Below are positions 44,369 to 54,365 of a stretch of DNA of 64,000 nucleotides, piece by piece. The notes below the pieces were generated by a model. That model was not told the origin of the DNA, made no database searches, and saw only the letters and a list, made by a program, of their open reading frames with translations. The translations under genes were made by a program, and so were the position numbers. This DNA comes from CAXBMB01 sp052078155 (GTDB taxonomy: Bacteria; Pseudomonadota; Alphaproteobacteria; Kiloniellales; DSM-21159). The first letter of the stretch is position 1; every line of letters starts with the position of its first letter. The DNA lies in the NCBI GenBank assembly GCA_052078155.1, contig JBQJBP010000002.1:911709-975708 (forward strand), read 5' to 3'.

Positions 44369-45807
44369 GTCGTACCTCTTTTGCTGCCTGCCCCGCGACG
44401 GGACAGTGTCTCTTCCTGGGCTTTCATACGCACTGCGCCGGGCTTTTCGTCGCTGGCGGGCTTCTTAACGGCTTGACCGTCTTCTGCAAAGCCAAAAAGC
44501 TCTCCAAACAGGGCTTCATAATGGGCCTGCCGATCCGGATTGTCGGCGGCCATTCGGCGCAGCGTTTCACTGGGATCGTGCAACAGCCGTTTCAGCAGCC
44601 GCTGGGTCGCCTGCTCTGCATTCAGGCTGCTGTCTTCCAGAACCTCCTGACGCAGGGTTTCCCCGTGTCGGCGCAGGGCCGCGATCAGCGGACTGCCCTG
44701 GCGCTCGGCTTCCTGACGCTGGAAGGCCTGCAGTTCCTCTCCCAGGACACGCCAGGCGGCGATGGCCACGCCTTCCCGGTTTTCCCGGCCCTGCCGGGCC
44801 AGATGCTCCAGATCGTCCAGGCTGTAGAGAAAGGCCCCGTCAAGATCTTCTACGGCCTTGTCCACGTCGCCGGGCAGAGCCACGTCGATGAAGAACACAG
44901 GCTGGCGTCGTCTGGCTTTCAATGCGGTTTCGACCTGAGGGGCCGTCAGGTTCAGCCGCCCGGTGCCGTCGGCGGTGATCACCACATCGGCAGCCACCAG
45001 AGCGTCATCCAGCTGATCCCAGGGCCGGTAGTGACAGCCCAGGCGGTGGGCGGCGGCCTCTGCCCGCCCTTCAAAGCGGTGCATGACCACCAGGTTGCTG
45101 ACCCCGGCTTTCAGGAGCTCGTCGCCCAGCAGCTCCCCCATGTCGCCCAGTCCGAGAACCAGGGCAGAAATCCTGTCCAGGCTGCCGTGCAGATCCCGGG
45201 CGACCTGCAGGGCGGAAGAGGCCAGCGAGACCGGCTGCTCTGCGACGGGGGTTTCTGACAGAACCCGCTTGGCCGCCGCGAAGGCGGCCTGAAAGGGGCG
45301 CTCCAGCTTCTTTGAGACCAGACCCTCGGACCGGGCATCCCGATGGGCGGCTTTAACCTGCCCGAAGATCTGGGGCTCCCCGATCAGCTGGCTGTCCAGC
45401 GAGGCGGCAACGGCAAAGAGATGGCGCAGCGCATCCTGACGGCTCAGCTCGTAGCTCTGTCCTTCAATATCAACGAGGGGCAGGCGGGCCCAACTGGCCA
45501 AGCAGTCCCGCAAAAGGCTGGCCAGCTGGCTTTGCAGGGGCGCCCCTGCTTCCTCAGGGACGTCTGTGTGACCCTGGTCACCGCGAGGCGGCAAGGGCTC
45601 TAGCGGGACGAAAATGTCCAGCCGATCGCAGGTGGCCAGAACCACGGCCTCCGTAAATCCGAGCGCCTGAAGTTCCGACAGCCGCTGGATCTGATTGCCC
45701 TCTTCCAGCAAAAGTCGCTCACGCAGAAGCGCCCCGGCAGAGCGGTGGTTGATGCCCACAACCAAAAGATCGTGGGCAACCGGGGGCTTTTGCGGGGCGT
45801 CGGCCAC
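44365..45807 (-). CDS. hemA: Glutamyl-tRNA reductase
   Basis: Reduces glutamyl-tRNA to glutamate semialdehyde, the first committed step of C5-pathway haem synthesis. 480 residues. The catalytic cysteine lies in VLATCDRLDIFV near residue 58; the NADPH domain includes LVLGLGDMGELLGDELL; and VFFIDVALPGDVDKAVEDL matches the usual DIAVPRDID block. The C-terminal dimer helix continues into a lysine/arginine-rich tail of about 30 residues that is longer than in enterics. Many alphaproteobacteria instead make ALA with a HemA synthase from glycine; a GluTR gene here shows the C5 route is encoded. It lies 13 bases after hisS and overlaps prfA by four. Confidence 0.92.
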   Translation of the reverse strand: MADAPQKPPVAHDLLVVGINHRSAGALLRERLLLEEGNQIQRLSELQALGFTEAVVLATCDRLDIFVPLEPLPPRGDQGHTDVPEEAGAPLQSQLASLLRDCLASWARLPLVDIEGQSYELSRQDALRHLFAVAASLDSQLIGEPQIFGQVKAAHRDARSEGLVSKKLERPFQAAFAAAKRVLSETPVAEQPVSLASSALQVARDLHGSLDRISALVLGLGDMGELLGDELLKAGVSNLVVMHRFEGRAEAAAHRLGCHYRPWDQLDDALVAADVVITADGTGRLNLTAPQVETALKARRRQPVFFIDVALPGDVDKAVEDLDGAFLYSLDDLEHLARQGRENREGVAIAAWRVLGEELQAFQRQEAERQGSPLIAALRRHGETLRQEVLEDSSLNAEQATQRLLKRLLHDPSETLRRMAADNPDRQAHYEALFGELFGFAEDGQAVKKPASDEKPGAVRMKAQEETLSRRGAGSKRGTT

Positions 45808-45820
45808 GGGCCGCTTCCGG

Positions 45821-47065
45821 TCAGACCATAGCCGCGAGACGGTCGCTCAGGGTGTCCAGGCCAATCAGTTCCTGTTCACCACTGTCCAGGTCTCGCACCA
45901 TGGCGCTGCTTTGGGCCAGTTCATCGTCGCCGATGATCACGGCGGCCCGGGCTGACAAGTTATTGGCCCGCTTCATGCGCTTCTTGAGATTGCCCGAGAA
46001 ACCCAGATCAATGGGCAGTCCTTCATAGCGCAGGGACTGAGCCAGTTTCTGGGCGACAACCTCAGCTTCAGCCCCCATGGGAACCAGCGCGATGGGCCGC
46101 GTGGCGGCAGGAGGGGAGGCCAGCATCATGGCCAGGCGTTCGACACCGGCTGCCCAGCCCACACCGGGGGTCTGCGGCCCTCCCATCAGCTTGATCAGGC
46201 CGTCATAGCGGCCCCCGGCCATGACCGTTCCCTGGGCCCCCAGGCGATCAGTGGTGAACTCAAAGCAGGTGTGGGTGTAGTAATCCAGGCCGCGCACCAG
46301 CCGGGGATTGAGCTGATAGCTGATGCCCAGCCGGTCCAGACCCTCAGTCACCTGAGCAAAGAAGTCTTTGCTCTCCTGATTGAGATAGTCTTCAAAGCGC
46401 GGGGCGTCGGCCACCAGAACCCGGTCACAGTCGGCTTTGGAGTCCAGAATGCGCAGCGGGTTGCGCTCCAGCCGGGAAAGAGAATCGCTGCTCAGCTGAT
46501 CTTTGAACTGAGAAAAGTAGTCAACCAGAGCCGTCCGATAGGCCTGACGGCTTTCCGGGTCGCCCAGCGTGTTCAGCTCCAGCGTGATGTCATCACCGAT
46601 GCCCAGCATTTCCAGGATGTGACGACCACCGGCGATGATTTCCACATCGCCTTGCGGATTGGGAACACCCAACAGCTCCATGCCGATCTGATGGAACTGC
46701 CGCTGCCGGCCTTTTTGCGGCCGCTCGTGCCGGAACATGGGACCGGCGTAGAAGTACTTCAGAGGCAGATGTTGCTGAAGGCCATTGGAGATGAAAGCCC
46801 GGGCCACCCCGGCGGTGTTTTCCGGGCGCAGGGTGATCTGCTCACCTTCCTTCATGTTGAAGGTGTACATTTCCTTGGTAACCACATCAGAGGTGTCGCC
46901 AAGGGTCCGTTTGAAAACTTCGGTAAACTCGAAAATCGGGGTGGCGATTTCCTGATAGCCATAAAGCTCGGCGATGGCACGGGAGCGATCCATGACGGCG
47001 CGCAGATTGCGCGAGTCTTCCGGCAGAAGATCCTGTGTGCCCCGAACGGGCTGCAGAGCAGACAT
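45821..47065 (-). CDS. hisS: Histidyl-tRNA synthetase
   Basis: Class II aminoacyl-tRNA synthetase charging tRNA-His, 414 residues. Motif 2 is YYAGPMFRHERPQKGRQRQFHQIGME-like (FYAGPMFRHERPQKGRQRQF); the histidine-specific block RGLDYYTHTCFEF and motif 3 GTMAGGRYDGLIKLMGG follow, with a C-terminal anticodon domain. I chose the ATG at 47065 because MSALQPVRGTQDLLP is the family start, with an AAGGA site about 11 bases upstream. The longer frame from 47122 adds 19 residues. It precedes hemA by 13 bases, in the same chain. Confidence 0.95.
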   Translation of the reverse strand: MSALQPVRGTQDLLPEDSRNLRAVMDRSRAIAELYGYQEIATPIFEFTEVFKRTLGDTSDVVTKEMYTFNMKEGEQITLRPENTAGVARAFISNGLQQHLPLKYFYAGPMFRHERPQKGRQRQFHQIGMELLGVPNPQGDVEIIAGGRHILEMLGIGDDITLELNTLGDPESRQAYRTALVDYFSQFKDQLSSDSLSRLERNPLRILDSKADCDRVLVADAPRFEDYLNQESKDFFAQVTEGLDRLGISYQLNPRLVRGLDYYTHTCFEFTTDRLGAQGTVMAGGRYDGLIKLMGGPQTPGVGWAAGVERLAMMLASPPAATRPIALVPMGAEAEVVAQKLAQSLRYEGLPIDLGFSGNLKKRMKRANNLSARAAVIIGDDELAQSSAMVRDLDSGEQELIGLDTLSDRLAAMV

Positions 47066-47181
47066 TAATGAAAATTCCTTCGTGTATTTTTGTGACTTTA
47101 TCACAGAGCCTGACCGGGCCAAATCCTTCTCGCTTCTGCGGCGTGAAGGAAGTCGGCAAAGAGACGCAGGTCTGCGGAATG

Positions 47182-48351
47182 CTATTCGGCGGCGTCGGTA
47201 TGGTTGCTGTTTTCTGTCTCAGCAAGCGCTGCCTGGGCCTCGGCTGCCCGGGCGGCTTCGATTTCAGCCGCTTTGGCTTCGATCTGGGTAACCAGATGAT
47301 CGACAATGCCGTCGTTGGGGTTCTTCAGCCGATGATGGGGCACACCACCGACGTAAACCTGGTGCGTGCCTTTGCCGCCTCCGGTAAAGCCCACATCGGT
47401 CATGGTGGCTTCGCCGGGCCCATTCACCACACAGCCGATCACTGACACGGTCATGGGTGTGGTGATGTGTGCCAGCCGGGCTTCCAGGGTTTCCACGGTT
47501 TTGATCACATCGAACTGTTGGCGCGCACAAGACGGGCAGGAGATGACGTTGACCCCCCTGTGCCGCAGGTTGAGCGCCTTGAGCAGTTCAAAGCCAACCT
47601 TGACCTCTTCCTCCGGCGGCGCGGACAGGGAGACACGCAGGGTGTCTCCGATGCCAGACCACAGCAGCATGCCCAGCCCGACGGAAGATTTGACAGTCCC
47701 GCTGCGCAGGCCACCGGCTTCCGTCACACCGATATGCAGGGGAAAGTCTCCGGCTTCTGCCAGCGCCTGATAGGCTGCCACAGCCAGAAAAGCGTCAGAG
47801 GCTTTCACGGAGATCTTGAAGTCGTGGAAGTCTTCGTCCTGCAGCATGCGGGCATGGTTCAGGGCTGATTCCACCATGGCTTCCGGACAGGGCTCGCCGT
47901 ACTTGTCCAGCAGCTCACGTTCTAAAGAACCTGCATTGACGCCTATCCGCATGGAGCAGCCATGGTCACGCGCTGCCTTGACCACCTCGCGCACCCGTTC
48001 CTGCGAGCCAATGTTGCCTGGATTGATGCGCAGGCAGGCGGCCCCGGCTTCGGCGGCTTCAATGCCCCGTTTGTAGTGAAAGTGGATGTCGGCAATGATC
48101 GGAATGGAGGTCTGACGAACGATGTCCTTGAGAGCCGCCGTGGACTCAACGTCCGGGCAGGACACCCGAACGATATCGCAGCCAGCATCTTCAACCCGGT
48201 GAATCTGTTCCACCGTTGCTTTGACATCATGGGTCAGCGTGTTGGTCATGGTTTGCACGGTAATGGGGGCGTCCCCGCCAACCGGCACGTTGCCAACCAT
48301 AATCTGACGCGATTTGCGTCGATAGATATCCCGATAGGGCCGGATGCTCAT
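47182..48351 (-). CDS. ispG: 4-hydroxy-3-methylbut-2-en-1-yl diphosphate synthase
   Basis: Iron-sulfur enzyme of the non-mevalonate isoprenoid pathway, 389 residues. VQTMTNTLTHDVKATVEQI and DIHFHYKRGIEAAEAGAACLRINPGNIG build the barrel; VISCPSCARQQFD and VIGCVVNGPGEATMTDVGF carry the three cysteines for the [4Fe-4S] cluster. The C-terminal tail is alanine/glutamate-rich (IEAARAAEAQAALAETE), beyond the usual end. It sits between rodZ and hisS; the 116-base gap to hisS shows no strong terminator, so read-through is likely. Confidence 0.96.
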   Translation of the reverse strand: MSIRPYRDIYRRKSRQIMVGNVPVGGDAPITVQTMTNTLTHDVKATVEQIHRVEDAGCDIVRVSCPDVESTAALKDIVRQTSIPIIADIHFHYKRGIEAAEAGAACLRINPGNIGSQERVREVVKAARDHGCSMRIGVNAGSLERELLDKYGEPCPEAMVESALNHARMLQDEDFHDFKISVKASDAFLAVAAYQALAEAGDFPLHIGVTEAGGLRSGTVKSSVGLGMLLWSGIGDTLRVSLSAPPEEEVKVGFELLKALNLRHRGVNVISCPSCARQQFDVIKTVETLEARLAHITTPMTVSVIGCVVNGPGEATMTDVGFTGGGKGTHQVYVGGVPHHRLKNPNDGIVDHLVTQIEAKAAEIEAARAAEAQAALAETENSNHTDAAE

Positions 48352-48590
48352 GGCTTCCTGCTTTCCGTGAAGAGCCCGCCAGGGAGGTGAGCCTGACGCT
48401 GAAACAAGTCAGCCCTGTGGCGGTCCCGGACAAAACAAAGCGGTGATCTGCGACGAGGGCATTCCGGCCCCCGCTATCCTGTGGGGAAAATGCCCATTTG
48501 CAGCGGAAACTTCAAGGCCCGAGACCTGATGGCTCCCTTGCTGACAGATCAATTCTGGCCGCTGTCGCAGGGTTCAGAGAAGCAGGGGGA

Positions 48591-49859
48591 TCAGTTGGTG
48601 CCGTTGTTGCCTGCCAGAAGGGCGTCAGGGCTGAGGCTGACATTGCGGCGCACTTCCCCGACCGGTCCCAGAGTGGGGACGGATTTCCCGTCCACCAGAA
48701 TTTGCAGCCCACCGGCATTGCCCGTCAGCAGTGTCAGACCCTCGATATCCGGCACTCTGTAGACGTCGCCCTTATGCAGAACCTGGGTGAAAATCACATC
48801 ATCCTGCTGATTGCGTACCTGAACCCAGGAATCATTGTTGGCCTGCAGGAGAATGCGGGCGTTTTCATTGACCTCCCCATAGGTGCGCGGTGTGCGTTCC
48901 CCCAGCGTCGCATTGTTGGGGGCGGGCGGAATGGCAGAGCTGTCATCCTGAACCTGACTGGCCAGGGCTGCGGCTGCTTCCTGAGCTTCCACTTCAGCCG
49001 CGGGTGTCACCACCACATTGAGATTTCCCTGAGTTCCTGAAGCAGACGGGTCCCCTGCTGTGTCGCTGGCTGTTTCACTCTCAGCGCTGGCAGTGGCGTT
49101 GGCCGTTTCCTCTACAGCCGGAGCCGGAGATTGGGCCGGAGCGGGCGCTTCCTGGGTCGGGGTGACGATGTCAGCCTGAGGGGTCGGGGCCGGAACTTCC
49201 TCGTTCTCGGCCTCTGCAGTAGGAGGCTTTTGGGCTGAGCTGTCCGCCGTCTCCGTTGCTTGTGAGGTGTCGCTGTCTGCCGGGGCGGGTACAGCTTCCT
49301 TCGTGCTGTCCTGAGACGAGGCAGCGCTGTCGGCTTCTGCGGCTTCGCTGGTCGGGCTTTCAGGGGCGGCGCTGGTGTCCGTGTCGGCTTCCTGGCTGCT
49401 GTCTTCCTGACTGAGGTTGTCCCAAAGTGCCAGAAGGTCGTCTCCCTGGCTGGTCACCACGTACCAGCCGCCATAGGCCAGGGCCAGCAGCAGCAGGGAA
49501 ATGACAACCACCAGGCCACCGGGGATTTTCCCCTCCGGTTCCGGCACGGGAAAAACCAGATTGCCGCCGCCGGGCAGACCGCTGATTTCTTCTTTGTAGT
49601 GTTCGACCACCTTGACCGAATCAAGGCCCAGGTACTCTGAGTAAGTGCGCAGGAACCCTACAGCGTAGGTTTGGCCCGGCAGGTCGGCGTAGCGGCCTTC
49701 TTCCAGTGCCTGCAGGTAGACAAAGCGGATCCGCAAATCATTAGCAACGCCGCGAAGATTGCGGCCCTGGGTTTCGCGAACCCTGGCCAGCATCTCACCG
49801 GTTGTTTCCGGTCGGACGTCGAAAACCTGTTCGGCTGTGCTGCGTTCACTGTCACTCAT
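48591..49859 (-). CDS. rodZ: RodZ-like cytoskeletal/HTH membrane protein
   Basis: Links MreB-type cell-shape machinery to the membrane. 422 residues: an N-terminal helix-turn-helix of the HTH_25 type (TGEMLARVRETQGRNLRGVANDLRIRFVYLQALEEG, about 19-54), continuing to YSEYLGLDSVKV; one membrane segment near 112-132 (GGLVVVISLLLLALAYGGWYVV); a long Glu/Ala/Ser/Pro-rich disordered linker (about 150-300); and a C-terminal periplasmic DUF4115 domain (RILLQANNDSWVQVRNQQDDVIFTQVLHKGDVYRVP). It precedes ispG by 239 bases, the common RodZ-IspG-HisS order. That gap shows no gene. Confidence 0.92.
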   Translation of the reverse strand: MSDSERSTAEQVFDVRPETTGEMLARVRETQGRNLRGVANDLRIRFVYLQALEEGRYADLPGQTYAVGFLRTYSEYLGLDSVKVVEHYKEEISGLPGGGNLVFPVPEPEGKIPGGLVVVISLLLLALAYGGWYVVTSQGDDLLALWDNLSQEDSSQEADTDTSAAPESPTSEAAEADSAASSQDSTKEAVPAPADSDTSQATETADSSAQKPPTAEAENEEVPAPTPQADIVTPTQEAPAPAQSPAPAVEETANATASAESETASDTAGDPSASGTQGNLNVVVTPAAEVEAQEAAAALASQVQDDSSAIPPAPNNATLGERTPRTYGEVNENARILLQANNDSWVQVRNQQDDVIFTQVLHKGDVYRVPDIEGLTLLTGNAGGLQILVDGKSVPTLGPVGEVRRNVSLSPDALLAGNNGTN

Positions 49860-49965
49860 GCTTTTCTTATGCCCCCACGCTGCGGTGTTTTTGCCTGCAG
49901 CGGTCTCCCTGACCAGGAACCCCAGTACCCCCCGGGGCTCTCCCTTGTTTTTGCGCTACCCTGTC

Positions 49966-50040
49966 GATCACACTCTAAGGCAAATCCGTTCTTCAGTTGC
50001 TCTTACGGTTTGAAGCCTTTGGACGCGATGTGACTCTAAC
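49966..50040. repeat. Dispersed intergenic repeat, partial copy (L)
   Basis: Read in reverse it starts TAGAGTCACATCGCG (50038) and ends near TAGAGTGTGATCGACAGG (49977), so two ends of the family lie in the same direction about 60 bases apart. The rest of 49860-50195 has no recognisable gene. Confidence 0.55.
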
Positions 50041-50195
50041 GGCTGTTGTAGCAAAGAAGAAACCCTGGCGCGACTGTGAAAGAAGCACGTTTTTTAGGCA
50101 AGCGCTGCGCAACTTCTAAGCAACAGCTGGCTGAGAGCAGAGTGTCGGATGTCGTTGCGGGCTGAAGGATAAGCTCAGGCCGACGCCGTCTGCTG

Positions 50196-52478
50196 TTAAA
50201 TGGCCACACCGCGATCCAGCGCATAAGCCCGCAGCAGGGAGCGCACCGACCGATCCGGCGACTGGATCAGGTGTTCCAGATAGCGTTCCAGCGGGGCCCG
50301 TTCCATGGAACGCAGCATGGTCTTGACCGGGCCGATGCCCGATGGCGGCATGGACAGGTTGGTGAAGCCGCATCCCACCAAAGCCATGGCTTCCAGCGGG
50401 TGGGCCGCCATTTCCCCACACAAAGACAGAGGGACATTGGCCGCTTTTGCCTGCTGGGCGAGCGAGCGCAGGAAGTTCAGAACCAGCGGTGACAAGGCGT
50501 CATAGCGTCGGGCAAGCAGGGGATTGCCCCGGTCGCTGGCAAAGAGGAACTGCAGCAGGTCATTTGACCCGACCGAGATGAAGTCCACCCTTTCAAACAG
50601 GGCGGGTAACTGCCAGACCAGTGCCGGGACTTCCAGCATCACGCCAACGTCCAGCTTTTCGGGCAGCCGCTGGCCCTGGGCTTTCTGCTGCTGCAGCTCC
50701 CGATCCAGCAGTTCTTTGGCGCGGGTAAACTCCGCCACTTCAGCGACCATGGGGAACATGATCTTCAGCGGCCGGCCGTTGGCGGCGCGGATCAAGGCGC
50801 GCAGCTGGTGGCGCATCAGGGCCGGACGATCCAGGCCGATGCGGATGGCCCGCCAGCCCATGATGGGGTTTTCGTCCGTAGAACCGCTCCAGTAAGGCAG
50901 GATCTTGTCACCGCCCACATCCAGGGTCCGGAAGGTAATGGGCTGCCCGTCGGCCAGTTCATAGACCCGGCTGTAGAATTCGGCCTGTGCCTCCACCGAC
51001 GGGAAGGCTTCGCGCACCATAAAGGGCACTTCCGTGCGGTAGAGGCCGACACCGGCAGCACCGACTTCATGCAGCTGTGGCACATCCACCAGCAAACCGG
51101 CGTTGATCTGCAGGGTGATCTGATGACCGTCCAGCGTTTGCGAGGGCAGATCCCGGGTGGCCAGATAGCCGGCCCGACGCTGGGCTCTGGCTTCGATGGC
51201 GTCGGCAAAGGACTGGCGCACGCCCTGACGGGGCCGCAGCATGACCTGGCCGTTTTCCCCATCCAGCACCACGAAATCGCCGGGCTTGACCCGCTTGAAC
51301 AACTCGGGGCAGCGACCAATCATCGGAATGCCCAGCGCCCGGGCGATGATGGCCACATGGGAGGTCGGGGACCCTTCTTCCAGGATCACGCCTTTGAGTT
51401 TTTTCGGGTCATAGTCCAGCAGTTCTGCCGGTCCCAATGTATGGGCGACCAGAATGGTTTCATCCGGAAGAGCATTGATGTCGTTTCGTTCCTGCCCGCC
51501 CAGGAGATAATGCAGCAGCCGGTTGCTGAGATCTTCCAGATCGGAATAGCGTTCGCGCAGATAAGGATCGCGCACCTTTTCCATGCGCGCACGCAGGTCA
51601 TTCTGGACCCTTTGAACCGCGGCTTCGGCGGTCAGGCCGCTGCGCACAGCTTCCCGGTTGCGCTCCAGCCAGCCCTTGTCTTCGGCAAACATCCGGTAGG
51701 TCTCAAGCACCTCCCGAAACTCGCCGCCTTCTTCTTCCTTGCTGTCGGGGTGGGGACGATCCAACAGATCGTCCAGATCGCCCAGCATGTCCCGCAGCGC
51801 GTGATCCAGGCGGGTCAGTTCTTCAGATACGGATTCGGCCACCACCTGCTTGATGACGATGCCGCGGTCATGAGGTACGGCGATGCCCATGGCAATGCCT
51901 TCCTGCAGCACCACCCCGGCCAGACGGGCAGGCAGAGTCGACAGGCTCTCCGTATGGCGTTCTTCTTCTTCGCCAATCAGGTTGCTGCCCAGGGTTTCCG
52001 CCAGCACCATGGCGACGGTTTCCAGGGTTTCCGTTTCATCGTCGCTGTAGAGGCGCGGGGTTTTGTTCTGAACGGCCAGAACCCCCAGCACCCGGCCACT
52101 GCGCATCACCGGCACACCCATCATGGAATGATAGATTTCTTCGCCCGTTTCCGGCCGGTAAGCGAAGGAGGGATGTTCCTGGGCTTCTGACAAGGCAAGG
52201 GGTCGGCCGTGGGACGCAATGTCCCCGATGATGCCCTCGCCCATACGCAGACGGGTCCGGTGGACGGCCTCCGGTTTAAGGCCCCAGGTGGCAAAGAGCT
52301 CCAGCACCTCGCCAGCGCGCATGACATAGAAGGAGCAGACTTCTGCGATCATGTCGTCCGCAATCATGCGCACCACCTGATCCAGCTTTTCCTGTGGGCC
52401 GCCGCCTGTCTTCATCAGGTCGCGCATGCCCTTTAACAGCTTGCGAGACCCAACCCAACCGGCAGCCTGCGGCGTCAT
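50196..52478 (-). CDS. ptsP: Phosphoenolpyruvate-protein phosphotransferase PtsP (nitrogen PTS enzyme I)
   Basis: Starts the nitrogen-related phosphotransfer chain from PEP to NPr and EIIA-Ntr. 760 residues: an N-terminal GAF domain (about 25-165; EVCSFYVMRAGEVLELFATWGL), which distinguishes it from sugar-PTS enzyme I, then the swivelling domain with the phospho-accepting His in EEGSPTSHVAIIARALGIPM, and the PEP-binding barrel with LYRTEVPFMVRE, RTLDVGGDKILPY, ISVGSNDLLQFLFASDRG and LSLCGEMAAHPLEAMALVGCG. The ATG at 52478 has GGAGGGG five bases upstream; the frame from 52493 lacks such spacing. It lies 272 bases after lysC, a familiar pair in alphaproteobacteria. Confidence 0.95.
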   Translation of the reverse strand: MTPQAAGWVGSRKLLKGMRDLMKTGGGPQEKLDQVVRMIADDMIAEVCSFYVMRAGEVLELFATWGLKPEAVHRTRLRMGEGIIGDIASHGRPLALSEAQEHPSFAYRPETGEEIYHSMMGVPVMRSGRVLGVLAVQNKTPRLYSDDETETLETVAMVLAETLGSNLIGEEEERHTESLSTLPARLAGVVLQEGIAMGIAVPHDRGIVIKQVVAESVSEELTRLDHALRDMLGDLDDLLDRPHPDSKEEEGGEFREVLETYRMFAEDKGWLERNREAVRSGLTAEAAVQRVQNDLRARMEKVRDPYLRERYSDLEDLSNRLLHYLLGGQERNDINALPDETILVAHTLGPAELLDYDPKKLKGVILEEGSPTSHVAIIARALGIPMIGRCPELFKRVKPGDFVVLDGENGQVMLRPRQGVRQSFADAIEARAQRRAGYLATRDLPSQTLDGHQITLQINAGLLVDVPQLHEVGAAGVGLYRTEVPFMVREAFPSVEAQAEFYSRVYELADGQPITFRTLDVGGDKILPYWSGSTDENPIMGWRAIRIGLDRPALMRHQLRALIRAANGRPLKIMFPMVAEVAEFTRAKELLDRELQQQKAQGQRLPEKLDVGVMLEVPALVWQLPALFERVDFISVGSNDLLQFLFASDRGNPLLARRYDALSPLVLNFLRSLAQQAKAANVPLSLCGEMAAHPLEAMALVGCGFTNLSMPPSGIGPVKTMLRSMERAPLERYLEHLIQSPDRSVRSLLRAYALDRGVAI

Positions 52479-52750
52479 AGCCCCTCCTTCCACAAATCCC
52501 AGGTTTCACCATGACGGGCATCATCATGATGCCCACCATCTTACACCCGAACCAACCGCAGTCGCGAGACCCGGTCTTCTCCCATACGGGTGTCTTTTGT
52601 GATTTCAGGTCAAAAAATCAGGAACAGCCACTGGGCTGCTCCGGATTTGTCCCCTCCCAGAAGGAACTGGGCTACCTCCCCCATTCCTTCAAGGACAATC
52701 TTTCAAGAAGCTTCGCAAGAATCAGGCCAGCAGGCTCAGACCCGCGACAA

Positions 52751-53974
52751 TCAGGCAGCGTCCAGGCCGTAGGCCGTGTGCAGCGCCCGCAGAGCCAGCT
52801 CTGTATACTCTTCGCTGACCAGGACGGACACCTTGATCTCGGACGTCGAGATAACCTGAATGTTGATGCCCTTGTCGCTCAGCGCTTTGAACATCATCTG
52901 GGCAACACCGGCGTGGCTGCGCATGCCAACACCAATCACGGAGATTTTGACCACGTCCGCATCCTGGGCCAGTTCCCGGTACTGCAGGGTGTCGTGGTTG
53001 TCTTCCAGAACCTTGACGGCCCGGGCCAGGTCGGCGTTGGTGACCGTAAAGGTCATGTCGGTCGTTTTGCTGTCCGGGGAGATGTTCTGGACGATCATGT
53101 CCACGTTGACTGCCGCGTCGGCCAGCGGGCCAAAGATGGTTGCGGCCACACCCGGGCGATCGGGAACTTCCCGCAGGGTGATCTTTGCTTCGTCCCGGCT
53201 GTAGGTTACGCCGCTTACAACTGCCTTTTCCACGATTTCTTCCTCGTCTACCACCAGCGTACCGGGCTTGTCTTCAAAGGAAGACAGCACCTGTACAGGT
53301 ACATTGTGCTTCATGGCCATTTCCACCGAGCGGGTCTGCAAGACCTTGGCGCCCTGGGAAGCCATCTCCAGCATTTCTTCGTAAGTCACCTTTTCCAGCT
53401 TGCGGGCTTTGGTCACGATCCGCGGGTCGCTGGTGTAGACCCCGTCTACATCCGTATAGATGTCACAGCGATCTGCGCCCAAAGCCGCCGCCAGTGCCAC
53501 GGCAGAGGTGTCTGAACCGCCCCGGCCCAGCGTGGTGATGCGGTTGCGCACGGGATCCACACCCTGGAAACCGGCCACAACGGCCACTTCTCCGCTGCTC
53601 AGGCGCTTGTCCAGTTCATCGGCCTTGATGCTCTCGATCCGTGCCGAGCCATGGGCGGAGTCCGTCAGAATGGAAATCTGCCAGCCCTGCCAGGACCGCG
53701 CGGCCACCCCCCGGTCCTGCAGCACAATGGCCAGCAGGCCGGCAGTCACGTTTTCACCGGAAGAGACAATGGCGTCATACTCGCGCAGGTCAAACAGGCC
53801 GGCGGCTTCGTTGGTGTATTCAATCAGACGGTTGGTCGTGCCTGCCATGGCGGAAACCACCACAGCCACTTCGTTGCCGGCTTTGACTTCTCGCTCAACC
53901 CGGCTGGCTACATTCTTGATACGGTCTACGTCGGCGACGGACGTGCCGCCGAATTTCATGACGATGCGCGCCAT
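52751..53974 (-). CDS. lysC: Aspartate kinase
   Basis: First step of the lysine, threonine and methionine pathway: phosphorylation of aspartate. 407 residues. The catalytic domain starts MARIVMKFGGTSVADVDRI and includes AGFQGVDPVRNRITTLGRGGSDTSAVALAAALGADRCDIYTDVDGVYTSDPR; two ACT domains follow from about 260 (VTYSRDEAKITLREVPDRPGVAATIFGPLADAAVNVDMI and VVKISVIGVGMRSHAGVAQMMFKAL), which bind the lysine/threonine feedback effectors. No internal defect. Divergent from ubiG, with repeat copy F in the gap. Confidence 0.97.
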   Translation of the reverse strand: MARIVMKFGGTSVADVDRIKNVASRVEREVKAGNEVAVVVSAMAGTTNRLIEYTNEAAGLFDLREYDAIVSSGENVTAGLLAIVLQDRGVAARSWQGWQISILTDSAHGSARIESIKADELDKRLSSGEVAVVAGFQGVDPVRNRITTLGRGGSDTSAVALAAALGADRCDIYTDVDGVYTSDPRIVTKARKLEKVTYEEMLEMASQGAKVLQTRSVEMAMKHNVPVQVLSSFEDKPGTLVVDEEEIVEKAVVSGVTYSRDEAKITLREVPDRPGVAATIFGPLADAAVNVDMIVQNISPDSKTTDMTFTVTNADLARAVKVLEDNHDTLQYRELAQDADVVKISVIGVGMRSHAGVAQMMFKALSDKGINIQVISTSEIKVSVLVSEEYTELALRALHTAYGLDAA

Positions 53975-54110
53975 TGGCTATCCTGAACTCATCTGCAAAA
54001 CAAAGATGGGAAAACAAAGGTGAAAGCGGCGCTGTGACCCTTTTTGGCATTGGACAGCGCTGCTGCAGGCGCTATGCATACTTGATCGACCGCGCGTGAG
54101 GCAAGCACAG

Positions 54111-54249
54111 CCAGAGTCAAACCGCTTGATGTGCCATTGCTTTGAGACAGCGGTTAAAGCGTGAATTCACCTCTGCTTATCCTGGCAGAGAAACTTTCAT
54201 GCTTTTGCAGACAAGGCAAAGTGCAATAAACCAGAGCGATCATGCTCTC
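54111..54249. repeat. Dispersed intergenic repeat, full copy (F)
   Basis: CCAGAGTCAAACCGCTTGAT at the left, ACCAGAGCGATCATGCTCT at the right, 139 bases. Internal GCGTGAATTCACCTCT matches the family core. It lies between divergent lysC and ubiG, close to both promoters. Confidence 0.8.
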
Positions 54250-54365
54250 AGTGCATAAGTCTCACGAGGGTTGCGATGATTGGGTTGTGATGACCGGATT
54301 GTTCAGACCGGGGTGTTACTGCCACCGACTGGTTTGTAGCCGACTATTTTGTAAAGGAGCCGCGC